The translations under genes were made by a program, and so were the position numbers. From positions 1-43,653 of the forward strand of contig NZ_CBRF02000040.1 in assembly GCF_000470315.2 (NCBI RefSeq): a stretch of DNA of 43,653 nucleotides. Reading direction: 5' to 3'. Of the stretch, positions 33,971-43,464 are shown piece by piece. The notes beneath the pieces are model-generated. The model was not told the DNA's origin. It did no database searches and worked only from the letters and a program-made list of their open reading frames with translations. The DNA is from Psychromonas sp. SP041. Lineage in GTDB: Bacteria; Pseudomonadota; Gammaproteobacteria; Enterobacterales; Psychromonadaceae. Each line of letters opens with the position of its first letter. Position 1 is the stretch's first letter.

Positions 33971-34030
33971 AATAATAACCTTTTAAAAAATATGCTTTAT
34001 TTTACCTTGATCTTTTAAGCATGGCAATCT

Positions 34031-34054
34031 GAACGTAAAGAGGGCTAGAAGTCT
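34031..34054. promoter_or_regulatory. tandem met boxes upstream of metJ
   Basis: Three adjoining octamers: GAACGTAA, AGAGGGCT and AGAAGTCT, scoring 4, 6 and 7 of 8 against the met box AGACGTCT. The direct 8-base tandem arrangement is how MetJ operators are built, which suggests autoregulation. The remaining sequence between metJ and cyaA (about 300 bases) shows no gene. Confidence 0.5.
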
Positions 34055-34272
34055 ATTAATTACATTCTCTCTTTCCTACATTAGTATTAATGTACAGGGA
34101 GCTAACTTAATTACTGAAGTTACTGGAATAATGAGCGTTCTCATATTGTTGTTTTAAGGGGAGGTATTGAAGAAAGAAGTGTTATTACTTACCTGTATTT
34201 AATGGCTTTCTTAAGAAGAAGGAGTCAATGATTTTCATTATTATATCTTAAACCGTAGCAATTTAAATTAGG

Positions 34273-36816
34273 CTATTTTTTATTCACAGGTTTCAGAGCT
34301 GATAATAAATCCTCTGTCTGTGGTGTTAACTTGCTGCTTTTAAATGGGTTTAAAGATAATGTTTTATCTTCATTTAACGTAATGTCATAAAATTGTGGCA
34401 GATTAAAGTTAATCTGCTCATCGAGCGAATCAGGAAGGTGACTATTAGATGCGTAGAATCGATTTACGTTTTGTACAAATTCATTTTTTGAACCTGCAAA
34501 ATTCAAGAATGTTTCTACATCATTGTCAGCATTCGCGATATAAACATTAAAACCGTTATGGTAATTCTCAAAAAAGAATTGAATTAAACCTTCACTGATA
34601 TGAGATTCAATGACGTTCGCTGTTTGGTCATAGTGAGTTGTTTTTAAATTCAACGAACTAGCCGATAGCTTCTTCTTAGATATATGACTATAAATATCTA
34701 CTGCGCTTTCTAGATGCTGTAATGAAACACCTTTACGTTCGAAGTAAAAGCCAAACTTTCTGCCGCCCGTCCATAATGTTTGAACCGATCTCGTATGTAC
34801 CGTGTGTAAACGTAGCTGAATAAACTCATTCAATTTACTACCAAATGATTGGCAAATTTGTTCACTAAAATGCCTGCTATAACAAAATAGGTCGATTTGG
34901 TGAGGAGGTGATGCGTCTTGATGCATTTTTGAAAGGATAGTATTCAGTGCTTCAACCACTGAAAATTGGCTATTAAAATGCAATGTACGAACTTCATTCC
35001 ACGAGTTACGGTATATAAAGTCGATACTACCTATTAAGCTTTCTTTATGTTCACCGTAAGCCATTACGTTATCAATCTGATTTAATTCACTTTCTTCTGT
35101 ATCTTGCCAATGTCTTGTAGGGTCTTTTTCTACATTTAAGAAAATAGATAGGTGCTTAATTGCACAAGGTGCACTAAGCGCTTTATCACTTGCTTTTGGC
35201 ACGTATACAGGGAAAACAGCGTATAAGTCTTTTGCAAATTGGTTTAGATTCTTATCAACTAAATCAGAACCTTGGTTATATAAGTGAAGCTTTGTATCTT
35301 CATCGTATAAGCCATTTACATAACTCCAAGCTACTAACTTAGAGAGGTAAGGTGAATCACCTAAACAGGGAGTAGAAGCCAATTCAAAAGAATCTAAAGT
35401 ACTATTAAAGACATACCAACCGGCTTTATTTTTGCGGTGTTCAGGGATTTGAATAAAACTAAGATCGTGTTCAATGAGGTTAGGGGAAATATTAGGGTTA
35501 ATAATATCAACTTTACCAGGCAGTGTTTCGTGTGCAGCATAAAGCTTACGAGACAGAATGCCTATATCTTCAGCACTGATCGATTCACTGATGTTATTAT
35601 CGCGCGCAAATTTAATTAAATTACTGTAACTCAACATAAGGGCATCAAGTAACAGGGTATTGGCTTGTTTTACTTCGCGTATTTTCCAATTGTTACGGTT
35701 ATCTAAGTCTGCAATTTGGCTTTCAGTCCAGCCCCATTGGCTAATTAACTTATTTAATATTGTACGTCGCCAAGCTGAATTTTCATTATATGAGGATTTC
35801 GACAGCATCTCTTCTGTTTTAAAGTAAAAACAAACACGGACCAATTCTAAACGTTGTATATCATTAATGCTGATTAAGTAGTCGCTTACTTTGCTAAGCA
35901 TAAGACAGTAAGGGTCTAAGTGTTCATCATAAAAGTCTTGTTCTTGAAAGCTTTTTTTATACGATGTTGAGATAAGTTCTATATTTGGGTATTCCCACGA
36001 ATAAGCTTCCATCAAAATAGTTTTTAATGTCGCTTTGTAAGGGTTATCAATACCTTTGTAAAGTTGCCATAATGTCGCCCCAAATAATTCTTCAGCAGGG
36101 ACGCAATATAACCCACCTAAGTCCAACCAATCATCAGCATTAATTTGCCCTGTTTCACACAGGTTTTTGACGTAACTATCGTAATGATGTTCGTGTTCAT
36201 GTGGAATTTGACGCCATAAAATACGGCGACCTGCAACACGTAATGAGGTGCGATAAAATTCATCGAGTAATAACATGTGCTGAGATGTCCCACATGATTC
36301 ATTGCTTAATGAGGCTTTATTTTTAACTTTGAATTTATTATCAGGAATAAGAAAAAAGTTTAATTCCACACCTAAACTTTCAGCCCAGTAAGTAATTTCC
36401 CATGACTTTTTATCAAGTAATTCTACACGGTTTGGATCTAATTCATGTGAATAACAAATCCAAATATCAAAGTCACTTTCAGAACATTGACCAATAGAAG
36501 AAGTGCTGCCCATGGCGTATAGGCCAATAATTTCAGGTGTTTTTATTTCATCTTCAGGCAGTTCAATAGCAAATCGCTGTTGTACTAGGTTTTGGTGTTT
36601 TTTAGTTGGGCTAAATTGGCAAATGCCAACGGGTACATTATTTTTTATGTAACCTGGTAAAGCAGGATCGTTGAAGTGTAATAATAATGGGAAAATTTGG
36701 AAAACATCAGCTTCATCTTGTTTCATTAATGCTAAAGCAGATCTAACGCGTAACCGAGAAAACTCGTCTGATTTGTCGCGTAATTGGATGATTTCTTGAT
36801 TCAAGCTGTGTTCCAT
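34273..36816 (-). CDS. cyaA: class I adenylate cyclase
   Basis: Makes cAMP for CRP. It has 847 residues (E. coli 848). The catalytic N-terminal half carries the nucleotidyltransferase signature MGSTSSIGQCSESDFDIWIC, with Gly-Ser at 103-104 and metal-binding Asp115 and Asp117. Further conserved blocks are LLLDEFYRTSLRVAGRRILW, EWLDLGGL-like DDWLDLGGLY, LWQLYKGIDNPYKATLKTIL, and in the regulatory C-terminal half SIDFIYRNSWNEVRTLHFN. In E. coli cyaA neighbours cyaY; here the two are about 16 kb apart. A CRP-like site overlaps the -10 of its probable promoter. Confidence 0.97.
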   Translation of the reverse strand: MEHSLNQEIIQLRDKSDEFSRLRVRSALALMKQDEADVFQIFPLLLHFNDPALPGYIKNNVPVGICQFSPTKKHQNLVQQRFAIELPEDEIKTPEIIGLYAMGSTSSIGQCSESDFDIWICYSHELDPNRVELLDKKSWEITYWAESLGVELNFFLIPDNKFKVKNKASLSNESCGTSQHMLLLDEFYRTSLRVAGRRILWRQIPHEHEHHYDSYVKNLCETGQINADDWLDLGGLYCVPAEELFGATLWQLYKGIDNPYKATLKTILMEAYSWEYPNIELISTSYKKSFQEQDFYDEHLDPYCLMLSKVSDYLISINDIQRLELVRVCFYFKTEEMLSKSSYNENSAWRRTILNKLISQWGWTESQIADLDNRNNWKIREVKQANTLLLDALMLSYSNLIKFARDNNISESISAEDIGILSRKLYAAHETLPGKVDIINPNISPNLIEHDLSFIQIPEHRKNKAGWYVFNSTLDSFELASTPCLGDSPYLSKLVAWSYVNGLYDEDTKLHLYNQGSDLVDKNLNQFAKDLYAVFPVYVPKASDKALSAPCAIKHLSIFLNVEKDPTRHWQDTEESELNQIDNVMAYGEHKESLIGSIDFIYRNSWNEVRTLHFNSQFSVVEALNTILSKMHQDASPPHQIDLFCYSRHFSEQICQSFGSKLNEFIQLRLHTVHTRSVQTLWTGGRKFGFYFERKGVSLQHLESAVDIYSHISKKKLSASSLNLKTTHYDQTANVIESHISEGLIQFFFENYHNGFNVYIANADNDVETFLNFAGSKNEFVQNVNRFYASNSHLPDSLDEQINFNLPQFYDITLNEDKTLSLNPFKSSKLTPQTEDLLSALKPVNKK

Positions 36817-36854
36817 TAGTGCAGGCGTAAATTACTATTCAACCCTAAAAAAAG

Positions 36855-36895
36855 TGTGAGCATCATAGCATTAATTATGGTTATTGGTAAATATT
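36855..36895 (-). promoter_or_regulatory. cyaA promoter overlapped by a CRP-like site
   Basis: On the minus strand TTACCA, 17 bases, TATGAT, with TGCTATGATGCTCACA (36870-36855) covering the -10. The right half-site TCACA is perfect and the left (TGCTA) is weak. cAMP-CRP represses cyaA in E. coli through a site over its main promoter, so the layout is credible. Confidence 0.5.
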
Positions 36896-36899
36896 GTGT

Positions 36900-36923
36900 A
36901 CTTACTCTACAAGTAGAGTAAGT
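36900..36923. other. perfect hairpin between ygfZ and cyaA
   Basis: ACTTACTCTAC-AA-GTAGAGTAAGT, an uninterrupted 11-bp inverted repeat lying 31 bases after the ygfZ stop on the minus strand. There is no T run, so it is either a transcript-end structure for ygfZ or a DNA operator upstream of cyaA. Confidence 0.5.
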
Positions 36924-36954
36924 GATGCCTTTAGAGTTACCTAGAGGCGAAAGG

Positions 36955-37932
36955 TTAGTCTGCTGCTATTTGATAAGGTAGGGGAGCGTAATAAAGAGTA
37001 GAGCCTTCAAGCTCTTTGACTTGGAAAATATCTTCAGGGTTTGTATCTTTTGGTAATACCGCTAAGACTTCAATATGTCCGTCACCATATTGGCATGCAG
37101 ATACGATTACGCCGACTCTTTTCCAATTATTGTTTAATAACACTTCGATCGTTTGGCCTGCTTTTGGACAATCATTTGAACGTCCCGTTAGAATGAACAT
37201 CGCACGTTTATTTGCTCCACGGTATTTAGCGCGAGCAACCGTTTCTTGGCCAATGTAACAACCTTTGGTAAAGCTAATGCCATCAAGTGCCTGTAGATTT
37301 AACATTTGAGGAATAAACTGCGCTGACGTGTCTGCTGCTAAAAAACCGACGCCAGCAGCAATATTCATTGCATTCCATAAACTGTCATCGAAGATCTCCG
37401 CTTTGCTTTTTAAATCAACTAACAAATCTTCAGCGACTGTATTTTTCATGATCGCAAGGTAGCGCAATGAAGGATATGGTTGTTTAATTAATACTGTGCC
37501 GCTTTCAAGTAAGCTACTCATTTCATGTGTTGCCGCAGTATCAACTTTTTTAGCGATATATTCTGCTGATTTAGGACCCGCTAAACCAAATATTTTATAT
37601 TCTGTTTCTTTTTGTATAACGACTTTAGAAAAAGCAGCATATTTTTTTAATTCTGGTAATTGCACTTCAGAGACTGAGCTTGGTTGAGTTAATAAAATAC
37701 GATCTTCTAACACAATCACTCGTGCGACAGTCCATGCTTTTCCTTGAGGGTTACAATGCGCAGCTAAGGTTTGTTGCCCCGTTTTTAATTTTTCAAGATC
37801 ACATGTTAATTGCCCTTGTAAAAATGTAATACGGTCTTCACCTGTTACACTGATTAAATCCCAGCTATCAAGTGGGCATAAAACTAAATCTGGTAGCTTG
37901 CTAATATTTTCAAGTTGGCTAAGTGTTCGCAT
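36955..37932 (-). CDS. ygfZ: tRNA-modifying/iron-sulfur protein YgfZ
   Basis: Folate-binding protein related to GcvT, needed for full activity of some Fe-S enzymes such as the tRNA methylthiotransferase MiaB. It has 325 residues (E. coli 326). The signature K-G-C-Y-x-G-Q-E appears as TKGCYIGQETVARAKYRG with the conserved Cys. The N-terminal SVTGEDRITFLQGQLTCD also matches the family. The start at 37932 is preferred over an in-frame ATG at 37944 because that ATG is followed by AGGGC, a good SD for the second. It is divergent from sdhE, as in E. coli. Confidence 0.95.
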   Translation of the reverse strand: MRTLSQLENISKLPDLVLCPLDSWDLISVTGEDRITFLQGQLTCDLEKLKTGQQTLAAHCNPQGKAWTVARVIVLEDRILLTQPSSVSEVQLPELKKYAAFSKVVIQKETEYKIFGLAGPKSAEYIAKKVDTAATHEMSSLLESGTVLIKQPYPSLRYLAIMKNTVAEDLLVDLKSKAEIFDDSLWNAMNIAAGVGFLAADTSAQFIPQMLNLQALDGISFTKGCYIGQETVARAKYRGANKRAMFILTGRSNDCPKAGQTIEVLLNNNWKRVGVIVSACQYGDGHIEVLAVLPKDTNPEDIFQVKELEGSTLYYAPLPYQIAAD

Positions 37933-37944
37933 GTTTGCCCTCAT

Positions 37945-38237
37945 TTTTGGTCGAATTTGTTTATTACAATGTTATAGCTCACAACCTATTTTGTCAGTAG
38001 TTGCTGTTAATAAAACGTTGTTGTTATGATGTTGTGCACTTTATATCAATTGATATAAATAACCGATTAATATTACACGTTATTAAATCGATAAATATTT
38101 ATTCATGGCTAATCATTATTTACTACTGATTTTGCCTGAACTTAGTTTTTAATGCAGTGTAGTATCATGTTTCATATTATTTTGGGATTGATATTATAAA
38201 TAATCCTCTATTTTTATTTTAAAAGGAAGTATTTGTC
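37945..38237. other. divergent intergenic region ygfZ/sdhE
   Basis: About 290 AT-rich bases with no gene. It contains a perfect 20-bp palindrome (38040-38059) near the middle and presumably both divergent promoters, which I could not assign with confidence. Confidence 0.5.
38040..38059. repeat. perfect 20-bp palindrome
   Basis: TTTATATCAATTGATATAAA is fully self-complementary with no spacer. It could be an operator for a dimeric regulator of ygfZ or sdhE, or a cruciform-prone element. Confidence 0.6.
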
Positions 38238-38489
38238 ATGGCAGAAGAGGTTTCTCTTTCTCGTTTATTGTGGGCTTGTCGTCGTGGTATGTTAGAACTT
38301 GATGTACTGTTTATGCCTTTTGCAAAAGAAGCTTACAGTGATTTAAGCCAACAACATAAATTGTCTTTTCAGCGCCTTTTAACTTGTGAAGACCCTGAAT
38401 TATTTGCTTGGTTTATGGGACATAAGAGTTGTCCTGATCCTGAGCTGGCTGAAATTGTTGATGTCATCCTCAAACGCGTTAAATTATAA
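38238..38489 (+). CDS. sdhE: succinate dehydrogenase FAD assembly factor SdhE
   Basis: An 83-residue helical protein (E. coli YgfY/SdhE 88) that promotes covalent FAD attachment to the flavoprotein of succinate dehydrogenase and fumarate reductase. The signature RRGMLELD (15-22) holds the conserved RGxxE. AAGGAAG precedes the ATG by 10 bases. Its 3' end overlaps ygfX by 29 bases, the arrangement seen in enteric bacteria. Confidence 0.96.
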   Translation: MAEEVSLSRLLWACRRGMLELDVLFMPFAKEAYSDLSQQHKLSFQRLLTCEDPELFAWFMGHKSCPDPELAEIVDVILKRVKL

Positions 38490-38910
38490 TATTCAATCTA
38501 CCGCATCATTTATCGCCAAACTATTGGCGATAATAACGCTGTTGCTTAGTGCTCTTATACTGTTTTTGTTATGGGGAGTAGGTTGGTTTAGCGTTATCTT
38601 TTTAACTATTTATATATTAACTTCTTTTTATTTTGTCCACTCTTTATCGCTTTTACCCTTTTCTTGCTCGTTAGCTGAGACTGGCAATATAGAAATTAAA
38701 AAACCAACACATATTGCCGGTAATATTCATTCTCGATCCTTCTATAATGGTTGGATTATATTGTTATGTGTAGAAGTGGCAGATAAGTTATTAGTAAAGG
38801 AGCTGCAACACAACAAACCAAGGAAATGGTTTATTGTGTTTTATGATAGCGTCACAGAAGAAGAATATCATTTACTCGCACGTCTTATTAATAGCGCACG
38901 TTGGAGTTAA
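38461..38910 (+). CDS. ygfX: inner-membrane protein YgfX (CptA)
   Basis: A 149-residue protein with two adjacent hydrophobic segments (about 17-41 and 43-62), then a cytoplasmic C-terminal part ending [20 protein letters not shown], the layout of YgfX (E. coli 135 residues). YgfX works with SdhE/YgfY and has been described both as a partner in flavinylation and as a toxin-like protein acting on FtsZ/MreB. The frame is open further upstream, but the ATG at 38461 inside the end of sdhE gives the family-like start. Its last 4 bases overlap the end of nadB on the other strand. Confidence 0.8.
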   Translation: MSSSNALNYNIQSTASFIAKLLAIITLLLSALILFLLWGVGWFSVIFLTIYILTSFYFVHSLSLLPFSCSLAETGNIEIKKPTHIAGNIHSRSFYNGWIILLCVEVADKLLVKELQHNKPRKWFIVFYDSVTEEEYHLLARLINSARWS

Positions 38911-40535
38911 TCTTTTTTAGGATTTAATATGGTTGGCTTAGGATCATCACTTTGCTCTGGATAATCTAAGTTATAATGTAAACCTCTACTTTCTTTTCTT
39001 TGTATCGCACTTTTTATAATTAACTCAGCGACTTGTACTAAATTTCTTAGCTCTAGTAAATTGTTACCCACTTTAAAGTTACTATAATACTCAGTGATCT
39101 CGTGTTGTAATAATTCAACTCGGCTTAGCGCTCTTTGTAGGCGTTTATCTGTGCGTACAATACCAACGTAATCCCACATAAATAAACGTAGTTCATGCCA
39201 GTTATGTTGAATAACAACTTGTTCATCTGAATTTTCAACTTGGCTATCATCCCAATCAGGAATCGTTGCAAATTTTCGCTCTTTATAGAAAGGAATACGG
39301 TTAATGATATCTTTGGCACAAGCATGTGCATAGACAATACATTCTAGTAACGAATTTGAAGCTAAGCGATTTGCGCCGTGTAATCCTGTATATGTCACTT
39401 CGCCAATGGCATATAAGCCATCAATATCGGTTTGACCATGATGATCTATCATCACGCCACCACAAGTATAATGAGCGGCAGGTACAATAGGCATGGGTTG
39501 ATGAGCAATATCGAGACCAAGTAATAAACAACGGCGATAAATAGTAGGGAAATGCTTAACAATAAATTCTTTAGGTTTATGACTAATATCCAGATACATA
39601 CAGTCGACACCTAAACGCTTCATTTCGTAATCGATCGCACGAGCGACGATATCACGTGGGGCTAATTCACCACGTTCATCGAAATCAGGCATAAAACGTG
39701 TTCCGTCAGGGCGTAACAATAATGCGCCTTCACCACGTAATGCTTCAGTTAACAGGAAATTTTTTGCATCGGCATGATATAAACAGGTTGGATGGAATTG
39801 ATTAAACTCCATATTGGCTACACGACAACCACTTCGCCAAGCGAGAGCAACACCATCACCACTCGAAACATCAGGGTTACTGGTATATTGATATACTTTG
39901 CTCGCGCCGCCCGTTGCTAACGTCACAAAGTGTGCATTAATTGTTTCGACATGCTCTGCCGTTCTATTCCAAACATAAGCACCTAATACACGATTGGCAG
40001 GTAAATTAAGTTTTTGCGTGGTGATTAAATCAATGGCGTTGTAACCTTCCATTAATGTAATGTTGGGATGCTTTTTAACAGCGGCTAAAAGCGATTCTTC
40101 TATTTCTCGTCCGGTTGCATCTGCTGCATGTAATATACGTCGATGGGAGTGTCCTCCTTCACGAGTAAGATGATATTGAGTTTCTTTTTGATCATTAACT
40201 TCAGTGTCAAAATTAACACCCGTATCAATTAACCATTGCATGCTTTCTTTTGCATTGTTAACGGTGAAGCGAACAGCTTCTTCATCACATAAGCCTGCCC
40301 CTGCAACAAGAGTATCCTCAAAATGCGAGTCAGTGCTATCATCATCAGAGAAAACAGCGGCAACTCCGCCTTGAGCATAATAAGTAGAACCTTCAGATAG
40401 AATACCTTTACTTAGCACTCTGACGGTACTGTGGGCGGCTATTTTTAGAGCCAGCGATAAACCAGCTGCGCCAGCACCAATAATTAAAACATCGCAAGTG
40501 TATTGATGTTCAGTTTTTGTTTTAGTCTCTGCCAT
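38907..40535 (-). CDS. nadB: L-aspartate oxidase
   Basis: FAD enzyme oxidising L-aspartate to iminoaspartate, the first step of NAD synthesis. It has 542 residues from the chosen start (E. coli 540). The FAD-binding GAGAAG is at 20-25, substrate-site segments [13 protein letters not shown] and NQFHPTCLY follow, and the fumarate-reductase-like [21 protein letters not shown] and [11 protein letters not shown] blocks are present. An in-frame ATG at 40577 exists, but it has only a too-close CGGA, and the product from 40535 ([20 protein letters not shown]) fits the family. It is divergent from rpoE, the usual gammaproteobacterial arrangement. Confidence 0.96.
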   Translation of the reverse strand: MAETKTKTEHQYTCDVLIIGAGAAGLSLALKIAAHSTVRVLSKGILSEGSTYYAQGGVAAVFSDDDSTDSHFEDTLVAGAGLCDEEAVRFTVNNAKESMQWLIDTGVNFDTEVNDQKETQYHLTREGGHSHRRILHAADATGREIEESLLAAVKKHPNITLMEGYNAIDLITTQKLNLPANRVLGAYVWNRTAEHVETINAHFVTLATGGASKVYQYTSNPDVSSGDGVALAWRSGCRVANMEFNQFHPTCLYHADAKNFLLTEALRGEGALLLRPDGTRFMPDFDERGELAPRDIVARAIDYEMKRLGVDCMYLDISHKPKEFIVKHFPTIYRRCLLLGLDIAHQPMPIVPAAHYTCGGVMIDHHGQTDIDGLYAIGEVTYTGLHGANRLASNSLLECIVYAHACAKDIINRIPFYKERKFATIPDWDDSQVENSDEQVVIQHNWHELRLFMWDYVGIVRTDKRLQRALSRVELLQHEITEYYSNFKVGNNLLELRNLVQVAELIIKSAIQRKESRGLHYNLDYPEQSDDPKPTILNPKKD

Positions 40536-40628
40536 GGCATTATATGCTCTGTTTTGGATGAAATGATCAACGAACATTCCGAGTAATGAGAGAGTTTATC
40601 CAAAAACACCTTTGTTTTGAATTTATTT

Positions 40629-40656
40629 GGAACTTTCTTTTTTAATAAAAGTCATA
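40629..40656 (+). promoter_or_regulatory. sigma-E autoregulated promoter of rpoE
   Basis: GGAACTT (40629-40635), exactly 16 bases, then TCATA (40652-40656). This fits the sigma-E consensus GGAACTT-N(15-16)-TCNNA. Self-activation of the rpoE operon is established in E. coli and relatives. Confidence 0.8.
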
Positions 40657-40702
40657 TCTGTGAGAATCAATAGCTCACTATAAATATAGGTAGAAAAGCT
40701 CA

Positions 40703-41281
40703 ATGAATGAGCGTGAATTAGATTTACAGTTAATACAGCGTATACAAAATGGTGAGCAGCAAGCATTTGCATTATTAGTACGTAAGTACCAGACGCGTGT
40801 GGCTAACATACTAACGCGTTATGTGCGAAGTTCTGGTGATATACCTGACGTGTCGCAAGAAGTGTTTATAAAAGTATATAAATCATTACCTAACTTTAGA
40901 GGTGATAGTGCTTTCTATACTTGGCTATTTCGAATTACGGTAAATACAGCTAAAAACTATTTAACGAGTCAAAGTCGACGCCCGCCTGCATCAGATATAG
41001 ATGCAGAAGAAGCTGATAGCTATGACGGTAGTGGTGCTTTGAAAGATCACGCGAACCCTGAAGCAATTTTACACTCTCAGGAAGTAAAACAAGTTATCTT
41101 AAAAGTAATTGGCGATTTACCTGATGAGTTAAAGTCAGCAATTACATTACGTGAGCTGGAAGGCATGAGTTATGACGAGATTGCACAAATAGAAAATTGT
41201 CCAATTGGCACCGTTAGATCTCGTATTTTTAGAGCACGTGAAGCGATTGATAAACAATTAAAACCTTTATTAGAAAATTAA
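40703..41281 (+). CDS. rpoE: RNA polymerase sigma-E factor
   Basis: Extracytoplasmic-stress sigma factor, 192 residues (E. coli 191). Region 2 includes DIPDVSQEVFIKVYKSLPNFRGDSAFYTWLFRITVN, the -10 recognition segment. Region 4 includes LRELEGMSYDEIAQIENCPIGTVRSRIFRAREA, the helix-turn-helix for the GGAACTT element. It heads rpoE-rseA-rseB-rseC, with 12 bases to the rseA start. Confidence 0.98.
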   Translation: MNERELDLQLIQRIQNGEQQAFALLVRKYQTRVANILTRYVRSSGDIPDVSQEVFIKVYKSLPNFRGDSAFYTWLFRITVNTAKNYLTSQSRRPPASDIDAEEADSYDGSGALKDHANPEAILHSQEVKQVILKVIGDLPDELKSAITLRELEGMSYDEIAQIENCPIGTVRSRIFRAREAIDKQLKPLLEN

Positions 41282-41293
41282 TTGGAATTTATA

Positions 41294-41827
41294 ATGAAAG
41301 AATACTCACAAGACCTATCCTCACTTATGGATAATGAGTTAGGCGATAAAGAGGTCATTAATACCATCCTTGATGATGCTGTTTTACAAAAACAGTTTTC
41401 AAGATATCAACTAATCGGCGATGTACTTCGTGATGAGAGTAATGGCTTAGATTTGCGAATGGATATTACAGATAGCGTAATGGCTGCAATCGCTAATGAG
41501 AAACAAGATGATTATGTTGCTCCTTTAGCTGCTGCACCTGAACCTGAAAAAAGTAATGTTGTACCATTTATGAAACGCTTTGGACAATATGCGATTGCAG
41601 CATCTGTTGCAGGAGTTGTTGTTGTTAGTAGTTTAATGGTCAATCAAGGTTCATCAACGGATCCTAGTGTTGCACCGGTTCTTAATACCGTGCCATTTGG
41701 TGGAGCTGCTGCACCAGTTAGTTTACAGGCAACGCCATTACAATCTGAAAATGAGATTAAAGAGCGTAATGAACGAGTAGAAGCGTTATTAAAAGACCAT
41801 CAGCTACAGTTGCAAACACAGCCTTAA
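41294..41827 (+). CDS. rseA: anti-sigma-E factor RseA
   Basis: Single-pass inner-membrane protein that holds sigma-E inactive until cut by DegS and RseP. It has 177 residues (E. coli 216). The cytoplasmic sigma-binding domain (1-70) begins LSSLMDNELGDKEVI, the membrane helix is about 98-116 (FGQYAIAASVAGVVVVSSLM), and a short periplasmic tail follows. The ATG at 41294 is preferred to the TTG at 41282 directly after the rpoE stop, since TGGA lies 7 bases before it. The periplasmic part is shorter than in E. coli and Gln-rich at its end. Confidence 0.94.
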   Translation: MKEYSQDLSSLMDNELGDKEVINTILDDAVLQKQFSRYQLIGDVLRDESNGLDLRMDITDSVMAAIANEKQDDYVAPLAAAPEPEKSNVVPFMKRFGQYAIAASVAGVVVVSSLMVNQGSSTDPSVAPVLNTVPFGGAAAPVSLQATPLQSENEIKERNERVEALLKDHQLQLQTQP

Positions 41828-41835
41828 GGTTACCG

Positions 41836-42846
41836 ATGAAACATCGATTATTTTTAGTTGCGTGTATGTCGTTATTGTCATTATTAGCGTCATCGCAACT
41901 AATCGCAAGTCCAGAAGTAGCCCAACCAGAAGTTAAAATCGAAACTAAACAAGCTTTACCGTCTGCTTTAACTTATTTAAATAACATGAAGCAGGCCTAT
42001 CGAGAGCTAAATTATAAGCTGCTTTATCTTAATACAGCACAAAATCAAATTGAGCCAAAGCAACTTATACATGGTGTTGTTGATGGTAAAAGTATTGCCT
42101 ATTTTTATTTTTTAAATGGAGCAATGCGAGAGTCTTTACAATTTGATGGAAAGATCAGTTTCTATCAACAAGGTAGTCAAGCATATAGTTTGGCAACTAA
42201 CCGAGATCAAAGTGTCTTTGCTAATATTGCTAATTTTGATTTTGAAAATGGCAATAAAAGTTATGAGTATATTATTCTTGGTAGAGATAGGATTGCCGGA
42301 AAAAAAGCGATCGCTATTCGAATGATCAGTAAAGATCAGTACAGGTATAGCTATATTGTATGGCTGGATTTAGAAAGTTACTTACCATTGCGTCTCGATA
42401 TCATTAATCAATTGAATCAAATTCTTGAGCAGACGATGGTTGTTTCCTTGAATATAACTGAAACTGTCAATCCCTGGATCCAACAGTTAAGTGTCCAAGC
42501 AACGCCTGATGTCTTACATTTACCACTGACGGCAATCGCAGCAGTGCCTAAATGGCACCTTGAGTGGTTACCACCTAGTTTTAAAATCGTAAAAGACGAT
42601 CAACATAAATTAATGATGCATGATACGGATCCAGTTTCATACATTATGCTTAATGACGGGATAGTTAGAGTGTCTGTTTATATCTCGACTAAGCAAACAA
42701 AACTAACAGAACAAAAAAATACTATTCGAAGAGGTGGAACATTGATTTACACTAAACAAGATGAAAACGTTGAAATTAATGTTATTGGAGAAATCCCTCT
42801 TATTACAGCAGAAAAAATTGCTGCTTCAATTAAGCCTTCAAAATAA
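41836..42846 (+). CDS. rseB: sigma-E regulatory protein RseB (MucB)
   Basis: Periplasmic protein that binds RseA and shields it from DegS, and that senses lipopolysaccharide intermediates. It has 336 residues (E. coli 318). A signal peptide is obvious (KHRLFLVACMSLLSLLASSQ, cleavage near residue 25, LIA-SP). The lipoprotein-carrier-like N-terminal domain contains LTYLNNMKQAYRELNYKLLY, and the small C-terminal domain begins near PKWHLEWLPPSFKIV. It starts 8 bases after rseA, and its stop overlaps the rseC ATG (TAATG). Confidence 0.95.
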   Translation: MKHRLFLVACMSLLSLLASSQLIASPEVAQPEVKIETKQALPSALTYLNNMKQAYRELNYKLLYLNTAQNQIEPKQLIHGVVDGKSIAYFYFLNGAMRESLQFDGKISFYQQGSQAYSLATNRDQSVFANIANFDFENGNKSYEYIILGRDRIAGKKAIAIRMISKDQYRYSYIVWLDLESYLPLRLDIINQLNQILEQTMVVSLNITETVNPWIQQLSVQATPDVLHLPLTAIAAVPKWHLEWLPPSFKIVKDDQHKLMMHDTDPVSYIMLNDGIVRVSVYISTKQTKLTEQKNTIRRGGTLIYTKQDENVEINVIGEIPLITAEKIAASIKPSK

Positions 42847-43283
42847 TGCTTCATGAAACAGGTATGGTCATTGATATCACTGTTGTTAATGGTGAAAAAA
42901 CAGCGATTGTTGAATGTATTTCTAAGTCAGCTTGTAAATCATGTAGTAGCAACGATAACTGTGGCGTTGGAATTGTTGCTAAAGGCCTTACTGATAAGTC
43001 CCATAAACTTTCCATGCCTTTTAAAGAAGGGATGGAGATTGATCATTCTGTAGAGTTATTAATTGAAAATAAAGATATCGTTAAAAGCTCATTAATTGTT
43101 TATGTCATTCCTCTATTCCTCTTTATCGTTACATGCACATTAACTAACTTATTTTTCTTCAATGAATTGGCTGTGATCTTTGCATCAGGAGTTTCTTTAA
43201 TCGCCGGAACCTTTATCGCTAAAGCTATTTCATCAAAGTTATATCCTGCCAATAGCCTCAATAAGCTCATCAGTACAAAATAA
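42846..43283 (+). CDS. rseC: RseC (MucC) family membrane protein
   Basis: A 145-residue inner-membrane protein (E. coli 159). The N-terminal cytoplasmic part has four cysteines, Cys24, Cys30, Cys33 and Cys39 (SACKSCSSNDNCGVG), a putative redox or Fe-S cluster. Two membrane helices follow (about 80-99 and 104-124). RseC has a modest positive effect on sigma-E in E. coli and links to SoxR reduction. Its ATG overlaps the rseB stop, so the genes are translationally coupled. In many relatives lepA or other genes follow; here an rRNA operon promoter does. Confidence 0.93.
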   Translation: MLHETGMVIDITVVNGEKTAIVECISKSACKSCSSNDNCGVGIVAKGLTDKSHKLSMPFKEGMEIDHSVELLIENKDIVKSSLIVYVIPLFLFIVTCTLTNLFFFNELAVIFASGVSLIAGTFIAKAISSKLYPANSLNKLISTK

Positions 43284-43367
43284 CATCTAAATAAACCGTT
43301 AAATTAAGCAGTTTGTTTGTTAATTAATCACACAGACATTTAATTGAAATAAACGCAATAAAACGCT

Positions 43368-43395
43368 TGCGAATAGTTTCGCGATCCCTATAATA
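43368..43395 (+). promoter_or_regulatory. rRNA operon promoter P1
   Basis: TTGCGA (43368-43373), 16 bases, TATAAT (43390-43395), followed by the GC-rich discriminator ACGCCGC typical of stringently controlled rRNA promoters. A/T-rich sequence at 43330-43364 would act as an UP element. Confidence 0.8.
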
Positions 43396-43464
43396 CGCCG
43401 CACAGACAAGGACGGAGGCGCAAGCCACTAACCAAGACTGAGAATAAAAGAAACGCTTTAGCGA

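Noticed and set aside
38461-38910. sdhE-ygfX as a YgfYX toxin-antitoxin system
   Set aside because: The pair is a conserved housekeeping arrangement whose SdhE role in flavinylation is better supported; the toxin view is noted but not used as the call.
40536-40577. nadB start at the upstream ATG 40577
   Set aside because: The added 14 residues are not NadB-like and the spacing of the nearest SD-like CGGA is too short; however, the preferred start has only a weak SD, so this stays somewhat open.
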